A DNA stretch of 64,000 nt, taken from Lamellibrachia columna. Its lineage: Eukaryota > Annelida > Polychaeta > Sabellida > Siboglinidae. The notes beneath the pieces were generated by a model. It had not been told where the DNA came from and did not search any database. It saw only the letters and a program-made list of their open reading frames with translations. This document shows, piece after piece, positions 11,283-18,226 of this stretch (positions within the stretch are counted from its first letter, which is position 1; every line of letters starts with the position of its first letter). Position numbers and translations under genes: made by a program. The stretch spans positions 41,264,584-41,328,583 of the forward strand of contig OY759263.1 in the NCBI GenBank assembly GCA_963662155.1, written 5' to 3'.

Positions 11283-11714
11283 ATTGTGCTGGAAAGGTTT
11301 GGAGGGTATCTGTCGTCCGTCCACGTACACTGCGTGGAAGTTGATGGCGTTGTTTTTGGCGTGAAACGGATTCTTGTCGTACGCACCGTTGTACGCATCG
11401 TTATCGATGCAGCACAGCACCAGACGTTTCGGCAGAATGCCGAGGAACAGGTTCTCGTGCGTGTGCGACCGAGCGCCTGCGGGAATGGAGTACACCTTGC
11501 AGTTGACGGATCGCATCGGATACTTGACCGTGCTTTTCTCTAGAACCTTGATGTGCGCCATCTCCACGGTCTGATTCAGGGTGGCCTTATTTGCAAACAA
11601 TATGGCATTCACGATGTTTATCGGGGTTGAGCCCATCAGCCATGAGAGCAAACGCAGCCTGAAGTAGGGCAGTGCACCACCCGCCTGACGCGCGTAATAG
11701 TCGTTGTAATTCAT
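11283..11714 (-). pseudogene. Deletion chimera of pVI-like N terminus and capsid C terminus
   Basis: From ATG 11,714 the - strand reads MNYNDYYARQAGGALPYF, the pVI-like start, then jumps at about 11,660 into the capsid gene in a shifted frame. It continues through INIVNAILFANKATLNQ and EMAHIKVLEKSTVKYP to KPFQHNF, where a second deletion joins the protease. At the position of the + copy's capsid stop this copy has a sense (Glu) codon. The continuous frame is a by-product of the deletions; I see no reason to think it makes a functional fusion. Confidence 0.85.
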
Positions 11715-11716
11715 CT

Positions 11717-12609
11717 TCAGAACAGTCCGGTCCTGCGCCGTCGAAAATGAAGCATCACAGTCACTCTACCATACTCGAATGGCACGCGCCGTCCGGTGTC
11801 GTATCTTATATCCATCTCGATCGACTTGAAGTGCGTGTACAACAGAAGAACGTAGTGAATGTTAGTGAACCTATCAGATACCGTGACTTCCGCCAACCGG
11901 GATGGCTCGCAACAAAGGCGCGAGACTGTCACCCACTATACGAGACTCCACGCCGTCCGTGTAGACGTAGATGGTTTCGAACCCACGAGTCATGCTCACC
12001 ACGTCTTCAGCTTCTTTACGGAAGGGGTACGGAACATTAGGACTGTGTGTAGGTGGCATAATCACGGTGGCTGATGGTGTGACACCGATATCCGTTCCAC
12101 CTAGTCTCGGGTGAACGTACTGGCATGTGCTGTTTGCTGCTACTGCTGCTGCTACTGCCGATGGCCTGGTGACGACCGACTTAAGAAATCTTAACATAGG
12201 TCCCAACGCACTGTGGTACGGTATGGTGAACACTTTGTCGGATGACATGTGCAACGTCATTTTTTGAGTGATGGGACTCTAGTTCAATTTAGCTTGTGCC
12301 TTATTCGTCGTCATACGTCGCAGACCCCTGTTTGCACGGTTCATCAATGTCACAGGATTTTTGTAATACCCAGAGGCTAACTTCGTTCTCGGTGTAAGAC
12401 CCGTAGGATTTTTCTCACTGAGGAAGAACCAGACATCTTCCTCTGTAACGTTGTACCACGTATGTGGATACTGTATCTCTGCTAACCTGCACTCCCATTC
12501 GCCAGTCATATCGATACGTCGAGGCAAGTCCGTGATGTAATGGGCCAACGTATTGTCGGGATACATATTCATGGAAGCGTTGCTAGGTCAGATAGAAATC
12601 AGTCGTCAT
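11717..12609 (-). pseudogene. Penton-like protein (inverted Polinton copy)
   Basis: Starts at ATG 12,609 (MTTDFYLT), then shifts frame because about five bases are missing just after it. The next pieces are MYPDNTLAHYITDLPRRI and GEWECRLAEIQYPHTWYN (12,572-12,279), then MTLHMSSDKVFTIPYHSAL to 11,874, and finally DRFTNIHYV through VTVMLHFRRRRTGLF to 11,717. It lacks the one-base deletion and TAA of the + copy and instead has its own small indels and a stop near 12,279. Confidence 0.8.
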
Positions 12610-12702
12610 TGCGTCTCAACGTGGGATTGGGGAGCAAGTAACCCAAAGAACTACTCAACAGGGCCGTCCACAGTTTAGAATTATCGTGACCTGTGGTCAC
12701 GC
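12599..12702 (-). pseudogene. Membrane-protein C-terminal remnant (inverted Polinton copy)
   Basis: The - strand matches the end of the + copy membrane protein (GHDNSKLWTALLSSSLGYLLPNP region). Homology stops at about 12,702, which marks the outer edge of this Polinton fragment; the transmembrane helix and N terminus are absent. Confidence 0.75.
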
Positions 12703-12949
12703 CGGTGGTGGGGTGGTGGTGGGGGTATATATAATATTAAGACGTCAATGTATGCGTGTGGGGTGATCTATGCTACGTCGTGTTCCTATGGCAATGACTA
12801 CTATTGTCCACTATGTCCAATATAATTGACTACGGTTTCCCTTTCGACTATGGAGGGGTGGTGTCACTCGTAGGAATAATATAACAATGATGACTACATC
12901 TTCCATTCCTTTTTGTCACTTTTATTAAATAGAATACATATGTTGTGTA

Positions 12950-13012
<63 letters not shown>

Positions 13013-13252
13013 CAGTACTGATATGAAAGGATAGTCTTCTTTATATAAGATGATGACATATGACGGTGGTTTGTGGGTTTGTTAATACCGCGACAGTGAC
13101 CACTAGTTTGCGAACATTTACCGTCGCGCCAGAGGCTAGTATGATGGAATTGACTTGTGGGCTATTACACCACGACAGGGGTCACGTGCGTGAATAATGA
13201 ATCGTATATAGAAGTCGGTCTCTTCATACATTAAGGACACTATAGACATATT
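12703..13252. other. Non-coding gap with a (TA)n tract and a minus-strand poly(A) signal
   Basis: No gene seen. A GGTGGTGGGG-rich stretch is followed by TATATATAATATT at about 12,726. On the - strand AATAAA is present at about 12,917-12,922 and could end transcripts of the RPA-like locus. A (TA)n microsatellite fills 12,952-13,009. Confidence 0.6.
12952..13009. repeat. (TA)n microsatellite
   Basis: Uninterrupted TA dinucleotides, about 29 units. Confidence 0.98.
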
Positions 13253-13870
13253 TCATAGAAATACAAGAGGATAAAGAAAAAATAAATTGTTGATACAATA
13301 CAATACAAAATACAACAAGAATAAATATTCCGCAAGACAATAATGATATACAGGATTAAAGAAACTAAGCAGCCGCAGATCGTTCTCGGGTAACGGCGGC
13401 GTTATGCGTTTGCGCGACGCCGTTGCCGTCCCAGCCGTCTTCTCGCCATCGTCGTGCTCGTACGCCTTGCGAAGCTGTTCGAGACCGTTATGTATCTTAA
13501 TCACGCTTAATCACTGTCAGTAACAGTAAGTCTTTGAAGCGATTGTCCATGTCAGTTCTTGTCGCTGCTAATTGTCGACACGCTCGTTCACGAATGTCTG
13601 CCGGCAGCATGGGCGCCTCGTCATAACCGTCACTACCGCTACATCGAATGACTGTTGGTTCAACATGGCATCCGTACGATCCCATATTTTATCTATTTTA
13701 CTTATCGTCATCTCTATATCATCGCTGCTGCTGCTGCTGCTGTCTATAGTTATGGCAGCAGCAGCTTTGACAGCAGAGTCGGCAGCGACGATATGATGAC
13801 CGGCATCGTCACCCTCAAAGTCTGACCACGTGGGTTGTGTGGATACGGTGGACGAGGAAGAGGAGGGAAA
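13253..13870 (-). pseudogene. Unrecognised minus-strand coding-like region downstream of the RPA-like ORF
   Basis: Three short - strand frames in succession look protein-like. One reads WSDFEGDDAGHHIVAADS, AITIDSSSSSDDIEM and ISKIDKIWDRTDAM (about 13,830-13,670). The next reads LPADIRERACRQLAATRTDM and DNRFKDLLLLTVIK (about 13,610-13,497). The last reads IHNGLEQLRKAYEHDDGE then KRITPPLPENDLRLL (13,504-13,370). They could be the acidic, helical C terminus of the RPA-like protein broken by frameshifts, or exons of it. I see no clear donor/acceptor pairs and no known family. A CAG/CTG repeat (about seven units near 13,722) lies in the Ser run. Confidence 0.35.
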
Positions 13871-14220
13871 TAGCGGTTAGCGGTGAAGCTCAGTGCTTTT
13901 GCTGCTATTTCATTGAATAGAGTGACCCATATTTCTGTCCCGATCCAGTCCTGCAGGAGGACACGCAGGGCGAACCTGTATACGGGAACCCTTTGCCATT
14001 TGTGAACGGGACAATAGTAGCCATTGTTCTGTTGCTGCACGCCTTTGAGACAGTGCTCGCACGATGCGTAGACGATATATTTATCTTGCGTGGCGCAATT
14101 GACTATTGTTAACTGTCTTGTAAATGTGTAAGTTCCGTTACTCACCTCGGTATGAAGTCGTTTCAGATTCATCTGCTGATGCTGTGACGACTGTGAATCG
14201 ACGAACTTCTGTGTGGCCAT
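13750..14220 (-). CDS. RPA70-like single-stranded DNA-binding protein (OB fold with zinc ribbon)
   Basis: On the - strand from ATG 14,220 (MATQKFVDSQSS) the protein contains TFTRQLTIVNCATQDKYIVY, then CEHC and YYCPVH about 15 residues apart, then YRFALRVLLQDWIGTEIWVT and LFNEIAAKAL. This matches the C-terminal OB fold of replication protein A large subunits: a zinc ribbon inserted in the barrel (Cys-x2-Cys, Cys-x2-His) followed by the RY-x-L, D-x-TG, W-x-T-x-F and NE pattern. It is much shorter than host RPA1 (about 600 aa), so it is a stand-alone domain protein as found in mobile elements and viruses. The residues after KALSF are of doubtful frame. A TATA box lies about 100 bp upstream. The frame is open further upstream to 14,469 but that part would precede the TATA box. 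Confidence 0.68.
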   Translation of the reverse strand: MATQKFVDSQSSQHQQMNLKRLHTEVSNGTYTFTRQLTIVNCATQDKYIVYASCEHCLKGVQQQNNGYYCPVHKWQRVPVYRFALRVLLQDWIGTEIWVTLFNEIAAKALSFTANRYFPPLPRPPYPHNPRGQTLRVTMPVIISSLPTLLSKLLLP

Positions 14221-14316
14221 GGCGATGTCGAGGAGTCGAGTCGAACGTGAAACACAAGAGAAGCAGTCGGTGAATCGAGAGAGCGAGTGATTATGCCCGT
14301 TAGAGCGGTGGCTCAC

Positions 14317-14326
14317 CATATATAGC
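14317..14326 (-). promoter_or_regulatory. TATA box of the RPA-like gene
   Basis: The - strand reads CTATATATGG about 100 bp upstream of ATG 14,220. Position and match fit a core promoter; no transcript evidence. Confidence 0.5.
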
Positions 14327-14493
14327 AGGGCGCTCGCGTCGGCGCGCTTTTCCTTATCTCTCCAGCTGCGGGCGTTGGCACGCGTTGCGCTAACGATGCA
14401 CATTCCTATCGTCTGGGTGTTGTTGTTTATAGTGCACATTCCTATCGTCTTGTCTGGCATGTTTCGCAAAGTGTCTTGTTTTTTCGAATGAAC

Positions 14494-14919
14494 TCACGAC
14501 AATTCATGAGTATCTGACCCAATACGTTCTGTCCAGGCTGTCCAGGCTGTCCAGAATCCTTCACTGCTTCTCACGCATTCCCTTAACGGCGATGGATGTG
14601 TGTTTAACAATCGTTTGCGCAGTGTCGTGTCGCGAAATTTAATCGCAACTAACGCGGCCATTACAACTCGTCTCTGTTTGTTCCATTGTGTACGTAAATG
14701 CACCTTCTCTCGGATGGTCTTGCTAAGGTATTTCGCCTGTAGTTCGGTTCGTGTGGCTAGCATCTTTTCCGCCGTCTCCGTATCGCCATAAAATACGAAT
14801 TTCCTGTACATGTACGCAGCTTCAACGTTGTTAAAAGCATGACCCCATCCATGTATCATACACACACAGAAGTTAGATAGGAAACTGTTTCCTCCTCTGA
14901 AGTATATAGGACGACTCAT
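14494..14919 (-). CDS. NADAR (YbiA-like) ADP-ribose/riboflavin-intermediate N-glycosidase
   Basis: 141 aa on the - strand. Family pattern in order: FRGGNSFLSNF (residues 7-17), NNVEAAYMYRK with the conserved Glu, W-NKQRRVVMAALVAIKF, then LLNTHPSPLREC and EGFW. That is the NADAR fold, whose members cleave the N-glycosidic bond of ADP-ribosyl or riboflavin-pathway intermediates; some reverse ADP-ribosylation in conflict systems. Length equals a single NADAR domain. The usual acidic residue near the C-terminal WG motif is not obvious here (SSEGFWTAW), so activity needs testing. The last part has a short WTAWTA repeat from a 9-10-bp duplication. It lies head-to-tail with the RPA-like gene and diverges from the acidic-protein gene. 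Confidence 0.75.
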   Translation of the reverse strand: MSRPIYFRGGNSFLSNFCVCMIHGWGHAFNNVEAAYMYRKFVFYGDTETAEKMLATRTELQAKYLSKTIREKVHLRTQWNKQRRVVMAALVAIKFRDTTLRKRLLNTHPSPLRECVRSSEGFWTAWTAWTERIGSDTHELS

Positions 14920-14951
14920 TCTGACTTTATGTTGTTGAAAATTACATGCAC

Positions 14952-14962
14952 TCTATTTAATA
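14952..14962 (-). promoter_or_regulatory. TATA-like element of the NADAR gene
   Basis: The - strand reads TATTAAATAG about 35-40 bp upstream of the ATG at 14,919. It implies a very short 5' leader. Weak match, judged by position. Confidence 0.35.
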
Positions 14963-15102
14963 CGAGTGTTATAATGCAACGTTCGCCTAGGACGCAGTGA
15001 CTTGGTTTTTTACGCTTGATAAATGAGATTTTGGTTTCAGCGTCGGTTAGCTGACAGTTCTCTGACAGGCTTATCGCGTCTGTTTCGGACGTGATGGATT
15101 GG

Positions 15103-15303
15103 TTATTGTTCCAGTGGCTTACGTCAGCTCTACGTCGAGTGTCTGGGATTTCTTTTCGCATTTCTTTCTAACTTTGATAAATTTGTTATTGTGTTCTAGC
15201 GGCTTACGTCAGCTGTACGTCGGCTGTCTGGGATTTCTTTTCGCATTTCTTTCTGACTTTGATAAATTTGTTATTGTGTTCTAGCGGCTTACGTCAGATG
15301 TCT
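15103..15303. promoter_or_regulatory. Triplicated 85-bp repeat with CRE-like TTACGTCA sites, between divergent genes
   Basis: Two full units and a partial third of 85 bp lie in direct orientation, each carrying GGCTTACGTCAG (at about 15,117, 15,202 and 15,287). TTACGTCA/TGACGTAA is the ATF/CREB half-palindrome family. The array sits between the - strand NADAR start (14,919) and the + strand TATA box at 15,322, so it may act on both. Sites repeated at fixed spacing resemble viral enhancers; that function is inference. Confidence 0.6.
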
Positions 15304-15321
15304 GCATTGTTTAACGTTTGC

Positions 15322-15328
15322 TATATAA
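15322..15328 (+). promoter_or_regulatory. TATA box of the acidic-protein gene
   Basis: TATATAA in the context GCTATATAAGA, about 100 bp upstream of ATG 15,424 and 20-30 bp after the last CRE-like site. Confidence 0.6.
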
Positions 15329-15423
15329 GACTGTTCGGACTAGACATTTCTGCATACATTTACCGTTATTCTGTTGCTGTCATTGTCGTCGTTGTCGCTG
15401 TTGTTGCTACTAGCATCACGGTG

Positions 15424-15911
15424 ATGTCTAGCATTGCGCTATGCTCAGATTTGCTGGTTGCCTACGTCGAACTCGGGGTTGCATTGGCCATGCTGTTGCA
15501 TCGTTCGTAAGTACATAATCTTTGTCGTTGTTTGCACGAATGCTAACTAGTACATACTCCTATACAGCGAACACATTTAAAACGCACCTATATAACACAT
15601 AGTTTAACTTTAAGAGACACCGTTATACGACTGTGCAGCGTTTGGCGGCTATACATAGTCCTAATTTTTTTAAATACGCCGTTGTTTGCTTGTCGGCCTG
15701 AGGTCGTCGGGTCACTGATAACGTATGAGCGTGGCCTACTTCTGCACTCCTGCTAGCCGACTGCTACCGGCCTACTGATAAAAAACACACCAGTCAGCCG
15801 ATTTCACTGCCGGGCTGGGTCGAATGTACACCTCGTTGCTCTCGGGTTTCGCATAGCTTATTAATACACATGTGTTGTTTAAGAAATATATAGCGTGCTG
15901 TTAACAAAGTC

Positions 15912-15974
<63 letters not shown>

Positions 15975-16294
15975 CTCTCACTCTGGTTTTCAGCTTCCAT
16001 CTTCAACAATGGGCAGCCGTCATGGAAGAACTCGTTTACAGCACCACACCGTGTGTGGATGACGACGATTATGACGACGATGATGACCATGGCTGTTACG
16101 TCGACGAAGAAAACTGGAAAATGGTCAAAAAAAGCCGCCAAAGCCCGACGCTCACGCGTTTTGCTGGACAGGCGTGGCCGCTTGCTGCCGACATTGATGC
16201 TTGCACCTTAATCTTGTCAATTATCGAGACAATGACAAACAATAATGTCATCACTATATTATTTACCATGATACGTCTTTATTTAAAAAAATAA
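15424..16294 (+). CDS. Predicted two-exon gene for a 127-aa acidic protein
   Basis: Exon 1 is 15,424-15,506, ending TTC|GTAAGTAC, and exon 2 is 15,994-16,294, beginning after CTCTGGTTTTCAG. The phase agrees (83 nt + 301 nt = 128 codons with stop), and the junction gives LLHRSSFHLQQWAAVMEELVYS. The N terminus is a hydrophobic helix (VAYVELGVALAMLL). The middle is DDDDYDDDDDHGCYVDEE, and a basic patch KMVKKSRQ follows. No family recognised. The ATG is the first after the TATA box at 15,322. The TAA at 16,292-16,294 is followed two bases later by AATAAA. The intron contains a (TA)n tract. A different frame over 16,080-16,211 also looks basic, so a frameshift cannot be excluded. Confidence 0.5.
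15914..15966. repeat. (TA)n microsatellite inside the predicted intron
   Basis: About 26 TA units directly before the pyrimidine-rich acceptor region of the predicted exon 2. Confidence 0.97.
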
Positions 16295-16295
16295 T

Positions 16296-16301
16296 AATAA
16301 A
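16296..16301 (+). terminator. Poly(A) signal AATAAA
   Basis: AATAAA starts two bases after the stop codon of the acidic-protein gene, with T/G-rich sequence (GTTTCCTTGTG) following. This implies a 3'UTR of only about 20-30 bases. Confidence 0.55.
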
Positions 16302-16689
16302 GTTTCCTTGTGACTTTATTGAACGAGGTGTTGTGTCGATTTGTTTGTAACGACGCTAGCAAACGAAATATGACCACATTTCACCCTGCTACCACATAAA
16401 AAAACGAGCGGATGAATGTTTATACATACAGTGAAAAAAAATGTAGGCATACATGTAGGCAGAATACATATTACATTATCACATCATATCGAAAACTTTT
16501 CGTTTTATGTCGTCTTATGTGCAACACAAATAAAGTCACTCTATCGCTCCAGTCCCGACGGCTTACGGCTGGGTAGGGTGCCGCGGGCGACAACGAGCCG
16601 GGGTTACGCTTAGCTCCACTCGTTAAACACCTTGGGCTACAGTTAAAGTTATTTCGCTCCTTGGGATCGGGGTAGCGGTCACGTTAGGG

Positions 16690-16922
16690 TAGCGGTCACT
16701 CCGTTAGGGTCAGGGTTCACCGCTGATGACGTCAGGTCGGGGGTCTCGTCGCAATCGTCAAAAAGTTGAGGTTACGCCAGGGGGCACTCTAGGGTTACGG
16801 ATAGGGTTATAGGTCGCCGCCAGGGGCGCTCAGGATACCCAGAAGGCTGCGACCGGAAACCGGAAGTCCCTCCCAAACTGGCCGCCTCTTTTACCTGGTC
16901 ATTTCCTCTCATTAACTACTGC
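16690..16922. repeat. Dispersed repeat, copy 2
   Basis: Same order of blocks as at 10,766-11,072 and same orientation: GTTAGGGTCAGGGTTCACCG, TAGGGTTACGGATAGGGTTA, a GACCGGAAACCGGAAGTCCC block, then TTACCTGGTCATTTCC and ATTAACTACT. The copies diverge by substitutions and small indels. The stretch 16,302-16,690 before it holds only AT-rich sequence and a GC-rich piece of unclear origin. Confidence 0.75.
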
Positions 16923-16941
16923 GGTTGGAATTGAGTTACGT

Positions 16942-17764
16942 ATGCCTCGCCAGTGTGGACGTCTAACTCCACGGCCAAACTACCAGAGCAAGACGGTGGA
17001 GGAGTATTATCGTGTCGCAATCTTCATCCCATAACTGGACTCCATAATCAAATCACTAGGAACTCGGTTTGCTCCTGACAACAAGAATCACTTTGCTCTG
17101 TTTTCTCTCCATCCTGTACTAATGTCTCAGCTGGATCGCAATAGTTTCCGAGATCGCATGGTCCAGGCAAGAGTTTAGTACATACAGTTATACTGCACTA
17201 TGTTTTGATATAATAATATTGGAATTTATTGAAATTATATTATTTTAATATGTTTTTGAACGTATGTTTTAAAATTCAATTGCTTTCTCTACCCTAACAC
17301 GATGGCGCCGTTAATTCGTTTGGTTATCAATGGTTATCAATAGTTTCGATGTATGTCTTGGGACAACGTGATTTTTTCTATTTCTTCATGAAAATGTGAT
17401 GAGTTCTTCTATTTTCAGGTCAACGATATATACATGATATGACAATTTCCCTGAAGAATCATTGGCCTGGTTTCAGCTGTAGACACGAGGCACACACCTG
17501 AACACTGCAACATTGATGGAACTGTTGAACTACTGTCATTTGTTCCCGGCTGTTCGTAAAGCCGCACTTATTGCGTTGACGTTTCCCGCGTCTACTTGTC
17601 AAGTTGAACGATCTTTCAGCACCTTGAGGCTAGTTAACACCTGCCTTCGTTCAACGATGTCTACTGAACGCTTGTCTGGCTTGTGCATGTTTAGCGTGCA
17701 TCGCCATAAGGTTTTGGGTCTGAAAGGCAGTTTTTATTCAGCCAGTAACTGGAAACGTAGATGA
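16942..17764 (+). mobile_element. hAT transposase relic
   Basis: Two remnants of a hAT-superfamily transposase. At 16,942-17,180 a frame beginning MPRQCGRLTPRPNYQSKTVE then EYYRVAIFIP, with a TAA inside, resembles the middle of ZMYM/P52-like hAT proteins. At 17,513-17,764 the frame contains FPASTCQVERSFSTLRLVNT and RSTMSTERLSGLCMFSVHR, the C-terminal hAT dimerisation domain. About 330 bp of AT-rich sequence separates them. Most of the DDE catalytic region is missing. Dead copy. Confidence 0.8.
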
Positions 17765-18060
17765 TATCATTGTATGTACAATGTTTGAATACGTGGTGTA
17801 TGCGTTGCTATGCCTATGCTTCATTATGTCCCCATATTTCTTGCCCCCCCTGGAAAAAATTCCTGCGAACGTCCATGCGACTGGGGCTTTATCAATTAGA
17901 GGAATACCGTAAGTCTACGCTCTCTTATTACGATACTTGAATGAGCATTTCCACCACCAATACAGCTTTACGCTGGTAATTAGTGTGTTTTATGTTCACT
18001 TAATACTTTGAAATTAAAGTAGAATTAATTAAAAGCATATGTTGAAAATAGATGGCATAG
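17765..18060. other. No feature seen
   Basis: AT-rich sequence after the hAT relic; includes a CCCCCCTGG run but nothing recognisable. Confidence 0.5.
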
Positions 18061-18094
18061 CCTGGGAAATGAACTGCCCGAAAATCCTAACGTA

Positions 18095-18226
18095 ATTTGC
18101 GTAGCAACGGAGGAGTTGACGTAAGCGAGATTTGGCGCGAGAGCGCTGTGAGCGAACAATCAGTGTGTCGTGAGCGTGGTTACGTCTGCCACCATCGCCG
18201 GGCTGTAGGAAGAAACCTAGGAGAAG
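18095..18226 (+). promoter_or_regulatory. TATA-less promoter region of the membrane-protein gene
   Basis: Within 130 bp before the predicted ATG 18,227 are an X-box-like GTAGCAAC (18,101), a CRE-like TGACGTAA (18,118) and an E2F-like TTTGGCGCG (18,131). The cluster and the absence of TATA suit a host-type housekeeping promoter. Inference from motifs only. Confidence 0.4.

Larger units (their letters stand above)
11073..12702 (-). mobile_element. Inverted, internally deleted second Polinton copy
   Basis: Reading on the - strand from 12,702 to 11,073 gives, in order, the end of the membrane protein, the penton-like protein, the first 17 residues of the pVI-like protein, the last half of the capsid protein and the last part of the protease. 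It matches 6,868-9,881 of the + copy, but 3.0 kb is compressed to 1.6 kb by two internal deletions at about 11,660 and 11,283. Nucleotide similarity is high but not identical, so it is a related copy and not a recent duplicate. Confidence 0.92.

Noticed and set aside
11283..11714. 181-codon - strand frame as a new fusion gene
   Set aside because: It is created by two deletions joining three Polinton genes, partly out of frame.
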